64,000 nt of DNA, from positions 62,001 through 126,000 of the forward strand of contig CALJAK010000008.1 of the NCBI GenBank assembly GCA_938027595.1. The letters are read 5' to 3'. Position numbers and translations under genes: made by a program. The DNA comes from an uncultured Thermoproteales archaeon. Its GTDB lineage: Archaea > Thermoproteota > Thermoprotei > Thermoproteales > Thermoproteaceae. This document shows positions 14,227 through 23,740 of the stretch, in pieces (the stretch's first letter is position 1; every line of letters begins with the position of its first letter). The notes under the pieces were generated by a model that was not told where the DNA came from, searched no databases, and worked only from the letters and a program-made list of their open reading frames with translations.

Positions 14227-16050
14227 GTGGATTACAAAGCGCTGGGGCTCAAGACTGGCCTCGAGATACACATCCAATTGAACACAAGCCGTAAGCTCTT
14301 CTGTCACTGCCCCCCAGTGTTGAGAGACGACGAGCCGCACTTCAGAATTGAGAGGAGACTCCACGTTTCGATAAGCGAGTTGGGAGCCGTAGACCCGGCG
14401 GTGGTTTGGGAAGTGCGCAAGAGGAGGCTGTATGTGTACGAGGGGTACCGCGACTCCACTTGCTTAGTGGAGATAGACGAAGAGCCCCCACATATGCCAG
14501 ACGGGGAGGCTCTCGCCACTGCGGTCGCCGTCGCCAAGTTGTTCAACGCGAAGCTATTCGACGAGATGTACGTCATGAGGAAGATAGTTGTGGACGGTTC
14601 TAACGTCTCCGGTTTCCAGAGGACTCTGTTAGTGGCGTACGGGGGGCGGGCGAGGATTTTGGGTCGAGACATCGGCGTGGAGACCATCGCGTTGGAGGAA
14701 GACGCCGCTCGCAAAGTGGGCGAAGAGGGGAAGAGCGTGTTCTATAGGCTGGACAGGCTGGGGATTCCGCTAGTGGAGATAGCCACTGAACCCATGGCTT
14801 ACAGCCCGCAGGAGGTGGGGGAGGTGGCGTGGATCATTGGCTACAGTGTCAAAGTCACGGGGCGCGCTAAGAGAGGCGTCGGCACTGTTAGGCAAGACGT
14901 GAACGTCTCCATTGCCGGGGGGGCCAAGACTGAAATAAAGGGAGTGCCCGACTTGTCGCTCGTGCCTAAGGTGATTGAGTACGAGGCGTTGAGACAAATC
15001 AACCTCTTGAAAATCGCCGAGGAGTTGAAAAAACGGGGCGTGACTAGGGTAGAGTTCTCCACAGCCGACGTCACGTCTGTATTTCAAAACACCAAGTCTA
15101 GAGTCGTCAAGAGAGTTCTCGACGCCGGGGGGTACGTGTTGGCTGTGGAGGCGCCCGGATTTCGGAAGCTGCTGGGGTTTGAAATACAGCCGGGGAGGAG
15201 GTTCGGCACTGAGTTGGCGGATTACGTGAGGGCTTGGACTGAGTTGGGGGGTTTGCTCCACAGCGACGAGTTGCCCAACTACGGCGTGACTGGCGAGGAG
15301 GTGAGTCAAGTCTCGGCGAGGGTGGGAGATAGTTTTGTCTTACTGACTGGCGTAGATTTGCGGGAGTTGGAGGAAGCTGCGCAGATTGTAGTCAACCGAC
15401 TGAACCAAGCTCCGGTGGGGGTGCCCGAGGAGACTAGGGCGGCGAATCAAGACGGCACTACTAGATTCCTCAGGCCGAGGCCGGGCGCCGCTAGGATGTA
15501 TCCAGAGACAGACCTCCCGCCGGTTAGGATTACGTTTGAAATTGTGAAGAGAGCTGAGGAGATTGCCTCTGTTAGCCTCGAGAGTAAGTTGACGCAACTG
15601 ACGGAGTTGGGGTTGAGTAGAGATTTGGCGCTTCAGTTGGTGAAATCGCCGCATTTGGAGAAGTTTGAGGAGTACACGGCTAGGTTCAAGTCTGTGCCGC
15701 CCCCCCTCGTGGCCACTGTGTTGTTGAATATCGCTAAGGCTGTGGTTAGAGACGGCGTGGAGGTCACTGAGGAGAAGATTGTGTCTGTGCTTGAGGCTTT
15801 GGATTCCAAAATTATCACTAAAGAAGCTGTGGAGGAGGTGTTGAGAGCAATGCAGCCCGGCGAGAGTGCGGCTGATGCGGCTAGGAGGCTTGGGTTGGTT
15901 AGACTTCCGCCTGGAGAAGTGGAGAAAATTGTGTCAGAAGTGGTGAGAGAAGTGGGGGTGGGGAACGTCTTGAGAGAAGTAATGAGGCGGTACAGGGGGC
16001 GTGTGGACGTGGAAGATGTGAAGCGGGCTTTGTCTCAGTTACGTATTTAA
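14227..16050 (+). CDS. gatE: Glutamyl-tRNA(Gln) amidotransferase subunit E
   Basis: This 607-residue protein is the tRNA-binding subunit of archaeal GatDE, which converts Glu-tRNA(Gln) to Gln-tRNA(Gln). The N-terminus KALGLKTGLEIHIQLNTSRK with CHCPP is typical, followed by the GatB/E cradle (VGTVRQDVNVSI near residue 222, PGFRKLLGFEIQPGRRFG near 310), an AspRS-like insert and a C-terminal YqeY-like helical domain (DVKRALSQLRI at the end). GatD is not in the window; the GluRS at 40683 would supply mischarged tRNA. The GTG start fits the AT box at 14198-14208. Confidence 0.96.
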   Translation: MDYKALGLKTGLEIHIQLNTSRKLFCHCPPVLRDDEPHFRIERRLHVSISELGAVDPAVVWEVRKRRLYVYEGYRDSTCLVEIDEEPPHMPDGEALATAVAVAKLFNAKLFDEMYVMRKIVVDGSNVSGFQRTLLVAYGGRARILGRDIGVETIALEEDAARKVGEEGKSVFYRLDRLGIPLVEIATEPMAYSPQEVGEVAWIIGYSVKVTGRAKRGVGTVRQDVNVSIAGGAKTEIKGVPDLSLVPKVIEYEALRQINLLKIAEELKKRGVTRVEFSTADVTSVFQNTKSRVVKRVLDAGGYVLAVEAPGFRKLLGFEIQPGRRFGTELADYVRAWTELGGLLHSDELPNYGVTGEEVSQVSARVGDSFVLLTGVDLRELEEAAQIVVNRLNQAPVGVPEETRAANQDGTTRFLRPRPGAARMYPETDLPPVRITFEIVKRAEEIASVSLESKLTQLTELGLSRDLALQLVKSPHLEKFEEYTARFKSVPPPLVATVLLNIAKAVVRDGVEVTEEKIVSVLEALDSKIITKEAVEEVLRAMQPGESAADAARRLGLVRLPPGEVEKIVSEVVREVGVGNVLREVMRRYRGRVDVEDVKRALSQLRI

Positions 16051-16071
16051 GTGGGGTTTTTAATTGACGTA

Positions 16072-17277
16072 ATGATATACATAGCTACAGACGTGTTGGG
16101 TTTCTTCGCCGTAGATGAGGGGGGGAGGTTGGTAGATAGAGAGTTGTACGAGAGGAAAGCCGAAGTGGTGGCTGCCAGATTGTTAGAGCTGGAGAAGTCT
16201 AACCCAGTTCCCGAGTTGTTGAAGTTAGTGGAGAGACTGAGGGGGAAAGTAGTTGTGGAAGACCCGGAGCTCGCCCGCAAGTTGGCAGCGAGTGGTTTAG
16301 AAGTGGTGGCTGAAAGCCCCTCTCCAGTTTTGGTGAAGTTCAGAGTGGAGTTTTCTAATTACTTGAGTCAACTGGGCATCTCGCGGGAGGAGTACGAAAA
16401 GTTTGTGTTTGAAACTGCCGACTTGATTACCCGACTTAAGCTGCGGCAGGCTGTTGAGAAACGCGATTTGTACATTGCGCAAGCCATCAGTACGCTTGAC
16501 GATGTGGATAAAACGTTGAACTTACTGGCCTCCAGAATACGGGAGTGGTACGGCTTGCATTTTCCAGAGTTGGAGGAGTTGGCTAGAGACAATAGAGAGT
16601 ATGTGAAGATTGTATTTCACATTGGACACCGCTCGCGAGTAGAGGTGGATAGCTTGAAGAAAATCTTGCCAGACATGCAGGAGGAGAGAGTGAAGAAGAT
16701 TGTAGAGTCGGCGAAGAAGAGCATTGGCGCTGAGATGTCTCAGTGGGACTTGGACCAGATCAAGAGTTACGCAGAGACGTTTCTAATGCTAGACGCATAT
16801 AGAGAAAACCTCTCTGTATACATTGACGAAGCTATGAAAGAAGTGGCGCCAAACATTAGAGAGTTAGTGGGACCCCTGTTGGGGGCTAGGTTGATAAAGC
16901 TAGCCGGCGGTCTCACGCGGTTGGCTTTCCTACCGGCGTCTACGATACAAGTGTTGGGAGCTGAAAAAGCGCTTTTCCGCGCGCTTCGCACTGGCGGAAA
17001 ACCGCCGAAGCACGGCGTGATTTTCCAATATCCAGACATATTCAGATCGCCGAGGTGGCAACGGGGCAAGATAGCTAGAGCGCTAGCCGCCAAGTTGGCT
17101 ATCGCAGCTAAGGCAGACGCTTTCACTGGAAATTTCATCGCGCCAAGGTTGAAAGAGGAACTCTTGAAGAGGATACAGGAGGTGAAGACTCTATACGCCA
17201 AGCCGCCCCCCAGGCAACCCACGCCGCCGCGTAGAGAGAGCAAGCCAGAGAAGAAACCGCAGCGGAAGCGGCGGTAA
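16072..17277 (+). CDS. nop5: Nop5 (Nop56/58), C/D box sRNP core protein
   Basis: This 401-residue protein is the scaffold of box C/D guide ribonucleoproteins that direct 2'-O-methylation. An N-terminal domain binds fibrillarin, a coiled-coil lies around residues 120-250, and the NOP domain holds GPLLGARLIKLAGGLTRLAF and STIQVLGAEKALFRAL (about 270-315), which contact L7Ae and the RNA. A lysine/arginine/proline-rich tail ends it. The ATG at 16072 is preferred to GTG at 16051 because GTATTTAAG lies about 26 bp upstream, inside the end of gatE. Fibrillarin follows after 30 bp. Confidence 0.96.
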   Translation: MIYIATDVLGFFAVDEGGRLVDRELYERKAEVVAARLLELEKSNPVPELLKLVERLRGKVVVEDPELARKLAASGLEVVAESPSPVLVKFRVEFSNYLSQLGISREEYEKFVFETADLITRLKLRQAVEKRDLYIAQAISTLDDVDKTLNLLASRIREWYGLHFPELEELARDNREYVKIVFHIGHRSRVEVDSLKKILPDMQEERVKKIVESAKKSIGAEMSQWDLDQIKSYAETFLMLDAYRENLSVYIDEAMKEVAPNIRELVGPLLGARLIKLAGGLTRLAFLPASTIQVLGAEKALFRALRTGGKPPKHGVIFQYPDIFRSPRWQRGKIARALAAKLAIAAKADAFTGNFIAPRLKEELLKRIQEVKTLYAKPPPRQPTPPRRESKPEKKPQRKRR

Positions 17278-17307
17278 AGTTATATAATTAGGCAGTTAGA
17301 GTTGGAT

Positions 17308-18009
17308 ATGTCTATCGAGGTGGTTGAGGTAAAGCCACATGTACACTACGGCGTATATGTCGTGAAGTTTGAAGACGGGACTGAGAGGTTAGCCACAAAG
17401 AATTTGACCCCCGGCAAGCGGGTATACGGCGAGAGGTTGGTGAAGTGGGGTGGGGTGGAGTACAGAGAGTGGAATCCCTACAGGTCTAAGCTGGCTGCCG
17501 CGATTTCAAATGGCTTGAGGTTAGTGCCGATAAACGCCGGCACGCGGATGCTTTACTTGGGGGCCGCCTCCGGCACAACGCCGAGTCACATCAGCGACAT
17601 TGTTGGAGAAAGTGGCGTCATATACTCCGTGGAGTTTTCCCCCCGCGTCTTTAGAGAATTCATGGAGAAGCTGGTAGACCAGGGCAGGAGAAACGTCGTG
17701 CCGGTGTTGGGAGACGCCAGATTTCCCTATCAATATGCACACTACGTGAGGGAAGTAGACGTGGTGTACATCGACGTGGCTCAACCAGCGCAGGCGAAAA
17801 TTGTGGCTGACAACGCGGACTACTTCCTAAAGCCAGGTGGACACGTGATGTTAGTGATAAAAGCCATGAGTATAGACGTGACGGCTCCAGCCACCGAGAC
17901 TTTTAAGCAGGAGGTGAACACTCTGCGGGAGAGGGGTTTTGAGATATTGGAAATTACGCACTTAGAGCCTTATGACACTGCTCACGCAATGGTGATAGCT
18001 AGGCGGTGA
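17308..18009 (+). CDS. flpA: Fibrillarin, rRNA/tRNA 2'-O-methyltransferase
   Basis: This 233-residue archaeal fibrillarin is the catalytic subunit of box C/D sRNPs. It has the N-terminal beta domain ([20 protein letters not shown]), [19 protein letters not shown] motif [16 protein letters not shown] (about residue 82), [13 protein letters not shown], and the conserved [11 protein letters not shown] and [12 protein letters not shown]. The gene directly follows nop5, the usual archaeal arrangement. ATG at 17308 is chosen; TTG at 17302 would add two residues. Its 3' end overlaps the convergent oxidoreductase by 11 bp. Confidence 0.97.
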   Translation: MSIEVVEVKPHVHYGVYVVKFEDGTERLATKNLTPGKRVYGERLVKWGGVEYREWNPYRSKLAAAISNGLRLVPINAGTRMLYLGAASGTTPSHISDIVGESGVIYSVEFSPRVFREFMEKLVDQGRRNVVPVLGDARFPYQYAHYVREVDVVYIDVAQPAQAKIVADNADYFLKPGGHVMLVIKAMSIDVTAPATETFKQEVNTLRERGFEILEITHLEPYDTAHAMVIARR

Positions 18010-19045
18010 GGTATTGATGTACAAAGCCAGCCACCCGCATTCCAGAAGATAGAGCCTTTCCTATGAGTGATGGCCCCGTGACTACATCTCCCGCAGCAAA
18101 CACGCCGCGTCTCGACGTCATCATTTTCTCATCTACCTTGACGCTGCCGTCTGGGTTGTACTCCACGCCGCTGCAGACGCCGGGTGGCGTGGGTTCTTCG
18201 CCAGCTGCAATTAACGCAGTGTCGAACTCTTCCTCAAACTCGCTGCCAGCCACCGGCTCGGGTCTGGGACGTCCAGATTTGTCTGGGGGTCCGAGGCGCA
18301 TTTTTATAAATCTCACTCGCTCCAATCTGTCGGCGCCTAGGAAAGCCACTGGGTTTATCAATTCTCTAAATTCAATCCCCCTACTTAACAACTCACTCTC
18401 GATTATTTTCCTGCCGGCTGGCGCTTCGTTTATCGTTCGGCGGTATGCTACTGTCACTTTCTCGGCGCCTTGTAGTTTGGCCTCGATTGCGGCGTCTATC
18501 GCAGTCAGCCCCGCGCCTATCACTAACACTCTCCCGCCGGTGGGGTAGACGTATTTTCTCTCTAGGTAGCCAAATTGATTTGCGTAAATTCTGAAGAGGT
18601 AATCGAGCGCTTTGTAGACACCCGGCAAGTCTTCGCCAGGCAAGTTGAGAGATCGACTTTTCCAAGTGCCGGTGGTTATCACTACTGCGTCGAAATTTCT
18701 AGCTACTTCTTCGAAATCTACAAATTCTCTCACTAAGAGTGTGGCTTCGTGGTGGTGTGGCTTCTCTCTGCAGTACACAAAAGTAGATGTGTAAAACTTC
18801 GCACCGGCCGCCGCCAATTCTTTCACTCCCTCTCTCACTCCCTCTTTGGGTACTCTGAATTGAGGTATGCCGAACACCAACAACCCCCCGGGCTCCGGCA
18901 GAGCGTCGTATATGTGGACTTCGTGTCCGTTGCATAGCAAGACGCCAGCTGCGGCGAGTCCAGCTGGACCAGCCCCTATGATCGCTACTCTCTTCCCACT
19001 GGGTGGATTTTTAGTGTCCGGCCTACACCTAAGTAAAAACCGCAT
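17999..19045 (-). CDS. GltD-like FAD/NAD(P)-dependent oxidoreductase
   Basis: This 348-residue flavoprotein resembles the small subunit of glutamate synthase and the NfnB/sulfide dehydrogenase family. The FAD loop is [19 protein letters not shown] (about residue 19), followed by the family block [19 protein letters not shown]; the NAD(P) loop is [20 protein letters not shown] (about 170); [18 protein letters not shown] is near the C-terminus. The N-terminal iron-sulfur domain of full GltD is missing, so electrons must come from a partner. An AT box overlapping the end of cmk supports the ATG at 19045. Confidence 0.88.
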   Translation of the reverse strand: MRFLLRCRPDTKNPPSGKRVAIIGAGPAGLAAAGVLLCNGHEVHIYDALPEPGGLLVFGIPQFRVPKEGVREGVKELAAAGAKFYTSTFVYCREKPHHHEATLLVREFVDFEEVARNFDAVVITTGTWKSRSLNLPGEDLPGVYKALDYLFRIYANQFGYLERKYVYPTGGRVLVIGAGLTAIDAAIEAKLQGAEKVTVAYRRTINEAPAGRKIIESELLSRGIEFRELINPVAFLGADRLERVRFIKMRLGPPDKSGRPRPEPVAGSEFEEEFDTALIAAGEEPTPPGVCSGVEYNPDGSVKVDEKMMTSRRGVFAAGDVVTGPSLIGKALSSGMRVAGFVHQYLTA

Positions 19046-19057
19046 GTAGCTGTGGAA

Positions 19058-19624
19058 TTAAGCTATATTAAAACATATCGATCTGCCGTATTTTGTAGCT
19101 AGGTACGTACATACGTAATCCGTCGTAATTCTCACAGCGTCGTTTATGGATAGGTGAGAAGTGTCTAAAACCAAGTTGAATATAGACAAGTCTCTCGTGT
19201 CTATGTTATACATAGCTAGATATCTCTTCCAATTTAACTCTTCTCTAGTCTCAATTTCCCTAAGCGCCTCCTCGTAGTTACGACCGTCGCGGAGAGCCAC
19301 GCGCCTCGCTCTTATCTCTCTATCTGCTTTTAGAAAAACACAAACGTCGGCGTATGGTCTAGCGAGCCACGCGGCTAAATGCCCCTCTAACACTACGTTG
19401 CCTCTCTTCGCTCTCTCCACAGTGATAGAATCCACAGAGTGGTCAATTTCGGCGTTGGTTTCGGCATATTTATGAAACTGAATAAACTCCATGCCGTACT
19501 TCGCCGCTAGCTCTCTGAAGATTGCGCCGGACGAAACGAGAGGCACGCCCAACAGTCTAGCCACCTCCGCAGCCACTGTAGTCTTCCCGCCGCCTGGCTG
19601 TCCAGAAATTGCCACGACTACCAT
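19058..19624 (-). CDS. cmk: Cytidylate kinase (archaeal type)
   Basis: This 188-residue protein phosphorylates CMP/dCMP. The P-loop is [20 protein letters not shown] at the N-terminus; the NMP-binding part includes [17 protein letters not shown] and [12 protein letters not shown], and the lid holds arginines in [14 protein letters not shown] (about residue 105). Length fits archaeal Cmk of about 180-190 residues. The ATG overlaps the end of the L34e gene by 7 bp, an L34e-cmk order seen in other archaea, so both share the promoter in front of L34e. Confidence 0.95.
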   Translation of the reverse strand: MVVVAISGQPGGGKTTVAAEVARLLGVPLVSSGAIFRELAAKYGMEFIQFHKYAETNAEIDHSVDSITVERAKRGNVVLEGHLAAWLARPYADVCVFLKADREIRARRVALRDGRNYEEALREIETREELNWKRYLAMYNIDTRDLSIFNLVLDTSHLSINDAVRITTDYVCTYLATKYGRSICFNIA

Positions 19625-19833
19625 TTACGTATGGCGTATTTGATGGCTTTAGCCAAGACTCTATGTGAAAAAACTCCACCGTATGGTCTAGAAGAAGCTG
19701 TGAGGGGGAGTCCAGTGATTGGACATCGCTTCTCCTCTCGCTTTCTCTTTACATAGTGCGTTACAGTTCTCCCACCTGGAGTTCTCGTCTTTACTCGTTT
19801 TACAGACCTCGATCTGTGTCTAAGTCTAGGCAT
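19618..19833 (-). CDS. rpl34e: Ribosomal protein L34e
   Basis: This 71-residue, highly basic protein matches L34e: [20 protein letters not shown] at the start, the block [14 protein letters not shown], and [18 protein letters not shown] near the end. One cysteine of the usual zinc-type set remains (RCPITG). It is shorter than eukaryotic L34e but typical of crenarchaeal forms. The AT box at 19848-19861 is about 24 bp from the ATG, so the mRNA is probably leaderless. It is divergent from EF-1alpha and co-transcribed with cmk. Confidence 0.95.
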   Translation of the reverse strand: MPRLRHRSRSVKRVKTRTPGGRTVTHYVKRKREEKRCPITGLPLTASSRPYGGVFSHRVLAKAIKYAIRKW

Positions 19834-19847
19834 GTGGTTGTAGAAAT

Positions 19848-19887
19848 CTTTAAAATATAAACACTTAAACAGAAAAAATTTATAAGT
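19848..19887. promoter_or_regulatory. Back-to-back promoters of L34e and EF-1alpha
   Basis: Two separate AT boxes are visible: 19848-19861 (minus strand, for the ATG at 19833) and AAAATTTATAAG at 19876-19887 (plus strand, for the ATG at 19906). Each is centred 23-26 bp from its start codon, fitting leaderless mRNAs. Confidence 0.6.
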
Positions 19888-19905
19888 CTATGTATATGGC
19901 TGCAC

Positions 19906-21240
19906 ATGCCGTCTATAGTACTGTCTCCAAAACCCAGCGCGCTGCAGAAGCCACACTTGAACTTAGCTGTAGTTGGACACGTAGACAACGGCAAATCTAC
20001 ATTAGTAGGTCGCCTCCTCTATGAAACTGGTTATGTAGATGAGAAGATGTTTAAAGAGATTGAGGATATGGCTAAGAAAATGGGTAAAGAAGACTTCGCC
20101 TTCGCTTGGATTCTCGACAGATTCAAAGAAGAGCGCGAGCGTGGAGTCACAATCGAAGCTACTCACGTAGGTTTCGAAACGTCTAAACTCTTCGTAACGA
20201 TTATCGATCTGCCGGGGCATAGAGACTTTGTGAAGAACATGATCGTCGGCGCTAGCCAAGGCGACGCCGCACTCTTCGTCATCTCCGCACGTCCAGGCGA
20301 GTTCGAAGCAGCCATCGGGCCGCAGGGTCAGGGTAGGGAGCACTTGTTCCTAGTGAGGACTTTGGGCATACAGCAGATCGTGGTGGCTGTGAACAAAATG
20401 GACGTAGTTAACTACGACCAGAAGAGGTACGAGCAGATAAAAGCCGAAGTGAGTAAATTACTCAAACTCCTCGGCTACGATCCGTCCAAGATATACTTCG
20501 TGCCAGTGAGCGCAGCGAAGGGCGACAACGTCAAGTCCAAGTCTCCAAACATGCCGTGGTACAACGGTCCAGTTTTGCTAGAAGTGATAGACACATTCCA
20601 ACCACCCCCAAGACCTACTGACAAACCACTGAGAATGCCAATACAAGACGTGTTTTCTATTACCGGCGCCGGTACTGTGATCGTGGGGCGGGTTGAGACT
20701 GGCGTCCTCAAGGCGGGCGACAAAGTGGTAGTAATGCCAGCGGCAAAAACCGGCGACGTGAGGTCTATAGAAACTCACCACATGAAACTGGAGCAAGCCC
20801 AACCCGGCGACAACGTGGGCGTGAACATAAGGGGCGTGGGCAAAGAGGATGTCAAACGTGGCGACGTGTTGGGCAAAACTGACAACGTGCCCACTGTGGC
20901 GGAGGAGGTAGTGGCTCGTGTGGTGATATTGTGGCACCCCACTGCCATTGGGCCGGGTTACGCGCCGGTTATGCATATCCACACAGCCACAGTGCCTGTG
21001 CAGATTGTGGAGTTAGTCTCCAAGCTAGACCCCCGCACTGGTCAGGCGGTTGAGCAAAAGCCGCAGTTCATAAAACAGGGAGACGTAGCTATAGTGAAGA
21101 TCAAGCCACTGAAGCCTGTAGTGGTGGAGAAGTTTAGTGAACTCCCGCCGCTCGGTCGGTTTGCGCTGCGGGACATGGGTAGGACTATTGCCGCTGGGCA
21201 AGTGTTGGAGGTAAAGCCGGCGGAGGTTAAACTCAAGTAA
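19906..21240 (+). CDS. tef1a: Translation elongation factor 1-alpha
   Basis: This 444-residue GTPase delivers aminoacyl-tRNA to the ribosome. GTP-binding motifs: GHVDNGKSTLVGRLLYE (G1, about residue 25), DLPGHRDFVKNMI (G3, about 106), NKMD (G4, about 165), and PVSAAKGDN (G5). Domains II and III follow, with QDVFSITGAGTVIVGRVETG and the C-terminal LGRFALRDMGRTIAAGQVL. The sequence is of the Pyrobaculum/Thermoproteus kind. A strong AT box lies about 25 bp before the ATG. Unlike many archaea, no S10 gene follows; the next gene is convergent herA, with an 8-bp overlap. Confidence 0.98.
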   Translation: MPSIVLSPKPSALQKPHLNLAVVGHVDNGKSTLVGRLLYETGYVDEKMFKEIEDMAKKMGKEDFAFAWILDRFKEERERGVTIEATHVGFETSKLFVTIIDLPGHRDFVKNMIVGASQGDAALFVISARPGEFEAAIGPQGQGREHLFLVRTLGIQQIVVAVNKMDVVNYDQKRYEQIKAEVSKLLKLLGYDPSKIYFVPVSAAKGDNVKSKSPNMPWYNGPVLLEVIDTFQPPPRPTDKPLRMPIQDVFSITGAGTVIVGRVETGVLKAGDKVVVMPAAKTGDVRSIETHHMKLEQAQPGDNVGVNIRGVGKEDVKRGDVLGKTDNVPTVAEEVVARVVILWHPTAIGPGYAPVMHIHTATVPVQIVELVSKLDPRTGQAVEQKPQFIKQGDVAIVKIKPLKPVVVEKFSELPPLGRFALRDMGRTIAAGQVLEVKPAEVKLK

Positions 21241-22807
21241 GTTCTTTTCTCAATTTAGGCGTCACACCACCGTGATTTGTCCACCTGTCCCCAACGGTAA
21301 TCAACAGCGGCACTGGCGTGGCGACTCCAGTGACTAACGCCTCTGTCTCGTCTAGAGTTTTCAATTGCCTCACGTCTTCTAACTGCTCCGCCACCGCCTC
21401 TACGTACTTCAAGTCGTGGGGGTTAATCATCCGCTTGAACACTTGAGTCATTGTCTGCGACACTACGTCTTGGTCTAATTTGGCTGGTCGCTGCGACACG
21501 AGGCACAGACCTAGACCGAATTTTCTCCCCTCTCTGGCGAATTTGGCAACGTAGGGGCGACTCACGGCGTGACCCACAGACGGCGCGAAGTTATGCGCCT
21601 CCTCTAGCACAATGAAAGTGGCGATGTCCCGCCGGCTGGTGGCCACTCTGTACATTTGGTCAAACAACACCGCCAAGAAGATTTGTTGGTCCAAGAGGTC
21701 GAGTCCCGAGATGTCGAAGATGTGTATCTGCGGCGTAGTGAGGTATCTCTGGGGGTCTATCAAGCGGAGGGGTTCGCCGAGGTACATCTCGCCGTATCTA
21801 GTGATGAAAATCCGGCTGCTGTAGAACAGAGCTCTCAACCTCCCCTCGAGTCCTCTAATCGTCATCTCGCCGGCGTAAGCCGGTGGAGCGGCGTGTTTTC
21901 CAGAGTCAACCACCTCACCGATGAGTTCCTCCACGGAAGTTAACGGCTGCCGCTCGCCGTAGTCAGTGGCGCGTTGCCACCCCTCTTCAAGCACCCGCCT
22001 CTGCGCGTCGGTGAGTCCATACACGAACTCGAGTATTTTCTCTAACGTGCGTAGGGGCACACTTCTGGGGTTTACACCCACTCTGACGTAACTCCTGGCA
22101 TGGCCATACCTCCGCCTAAAGGCGTTATCTATTGGAGTAGTGTCTACCTTCCCAACTACATACAAATTTACTTTTTCAGCCACCTCCACCCCCTCTCTAC
22201 TCCTCGGCACCGACATGGCTGAGTATTCGCCATGTGGATCTATCACAACGATGGGTACGTCCAAGAGGGCTAACCTCTCGATCAGCACGCCGGCTAGCCA
22301 ACTCTTGCCGGCGCCGGTGCTGGCTAAAATGGAGCAATGTTGTGTAATTAGACGGTCGGCGTTGACTCTGGCCGGAATGTTAGTCCCCCTTATCCACCCG
22401 ATGGTTATGTACATTCCGTCTTCTGGCGGTGTGAAGAACTCCTCTAACTCACTCTCTGTCGCTCTGTAGACGTACCTCAGCGGCTTCACTGGCTTTTGTG
22501 GTTTGTATATACGTCTATCTCTACGGACGCCCAAAACCACCGCCTTGGCTACAGTGTAGTACAGAGCGTCTTCTATGCCGAGTGTGGTTTTTATCTCCTC
22601 CACTGTGGTTAACTCATCAAATTGCGCCAGTAGTCTTGGGTCAGACGCCACGTTTCTATATCTCACAGCTGTCACTCTAGACAACAACCGCCCCTCTTCT
22701 GTCTCCACCGCGACGAACGTACCGACGTCTATCTCCCACCCTCTGAAGAGTTTAAATATGAAGTAATGTATCGATGGCGACTTTATGACGACGCCTAGAG
22801 GCTCCAC
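21233..22807 (-). CDS. herA: HerA, bipolar DNA translocase/helicase
   Basis: This 524-residue protein has a HAS-barrel N-terminus followed by an FtsK-like ATPase: Walker A SILASTGAGKSWLAGVLIE (about residue 165), Walker B TFIVLEEAHNFAP (about 393) and CLVSQRPAKLDQDVVSQ (about 430). HerA works with NurA and Mre11-Rad50 in end resection, but none of those genes lies beside it here. It starts with GTG at 22807, just downstream of dph2 on the same strand (30-bp gap), so it may be in the topoisomerase-dph2-herA unit. Confidence 0.95.
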   Translation of the reverse strand: MEPLGVVIKSPSIHYFIFKLFRGWEIDVGTFVAVETEEGRLLSRVTAVRYRNVASDPRLLAQFDELTTVEEIKTTLGIEDALYYTVAKAVVLGVRRDRRIYKPQKPVKPLRYVYRATESELEEFFTPPEDGMYITIGWIRGTNIPARVNADRLITQHCSILASTGAGKSWLAGVLIERLALLDVPIVVIDPHGEYSAMSVPRSREGVEVAEKVNLYVVGKVDTTPIDNAFRRRYGHARSYVRVGVNPRSVPLRTLEKILEFVYGLTDAQRRVLEEGWQRATDYGERQPLTSVEELIGEVVDSGKHAAPPAYAGEMTIRGLEGRLRALFYSSRIFITRYGEMYLGEPLRLIDPQRYLTTPQIHIFDISGLDLLDQQIFLAVLFDQMYRVATSRRDIATFIVLEEAHNFAPSVGHAVSRPYVAKFAREGRKFGLGLCLVSQRPAKLDQDVVSQTMTQVFKRMINPHDLKYVEAVAEQLEDVRQLKTLDETEALVTGVATPVPLLITVGDRWTNHGGVTPKLRKELT

Positions 22808-22837
22808 GAATTACTAAAGTAGTGCGTTATTATAGAG

Positions 22838-23731
22838 TTAAAATCTAATTATTTGCAGGGGGTCTAACTCTCTCGCTAAGTACTCGTAGTAATTCATCAC
22901 TGGCGTCCGCACTCGGTCTAAGTCGTCAATGCCAATCCGTGGACATGCAGTGTTTATGACTAAATCAACTCCCAAGTCGTCTATGTACTCCGGCGTAATT
23001 TCGTCGAGAATTACCACAGGTTGATTCAACGCCTTCGCTTTCTCCAACTGTAGTTGTCCAGCTTTAGTGGAGACTAAAACCGCCACTTTTTTAGGCGTAG
23101 TCAAATGCGGCCTGGCTTTTAATTTCATCACTCGCGCGAAGTCGCTCTCTACGTCTCTCACCACCCCCCTGAAGGGGTCTACTTGATACACTCGCGCATT
23201 TGGCCAGAAAAACTTGAGGGTGAGTGGGTAAAAGACTCCGGTGGCCACCACGTAAGCTAATTCTGTGGGACTCTCGCCGACCCAACAACCAGTGATGGGT
23301 CTGTAGACTAGTGGATAACCAGTGCGGCGGCTTATCTCCTCGGCGATTTTCCTATAGGGCAGTGGGAAGAATATCTTTCCAAATTCTCTCGGCGTTGGCA
23401 GACTCGGGGGCGGTTTGTAGTACACTGGTATGAATAAAACCTCGACGCCTCTCACATACATGCGGTAGAGGTCTGTGTCTATCTTCTCCACTGGCGCCAA
23501 GTTCTTTCTCAAGAGATACCCCACGTTTGGGGGCACTTCGTGACCGAGGTGAAAAACTCGCCGGTAACCGTAATCTACCCTCACGTCGCAACTACCCCAC
23601 ACTGGTCTGCCGGAGACCGAAGCGCCGGTCTTCTCGGCTATGTGCATAGCCAGCCACTTGAAACCTGGTGGCGCTTCTATGATAGTGTCTCTGTCTGCCT
23701 CCCAAACAACTGGATGTACTTCAACATCCAC
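22838..23731 (-). CDS. dph2: Diphthamide synthase Dph2 (radical 3-amino-3-carboxypropyl transferase)
   Basis: This 297-residue protein makes the first intermediate of diphthamide on the histidine of EF-2, using an unusual SAM-cleaving [4Fe-4S] cluster. The three cluster cysteines are visible, one per domain: GSCDVRVDYG (about residue 48), TGCWVGESPTELAYV (about 150) and INTACPRIGIDDLD (about 265). The GTG start at 23731 lies 9 bp after the topoisomerase stop. The length is near archaeal Dph2 (about 340) but slightly short. Confidence 0.94.
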   Translation of the reverse strand: MDVEVHPVVWEADRDTIIEAPPGFKWLAMHIAEKTGASVSGRPVWGSCDVRVDYGYRRVFHLGHEVPPNVGYLLRKNLAPVEKIDTDLYRMYVRGVEVLFIPVYYKPPPSLPTPREFGKIFFPLPYRKIAEEISRRTGYPLVYRPITGCWVGESPTELAYVVATGVFYPLTLKFFWPNARVYQVDPFRGVVRDVESDFARVMKLKARPHLTTPKKVAVLVSTKAGQLQLEKAKALNQPVVILDEITPEYIDDLGVDLVINTACPRIGIDDLDRVRTPVMNYYEYLARELDPLQIIRF

Positions 23732-23740
23732 TGTTTGGAT

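Noticed and set aside
21233-23731. A herA-nurA-mre11-rad50 repair operon
   Set aside because: Only herA is present; its neighbour is dph2, identified by three cluster cysteines.
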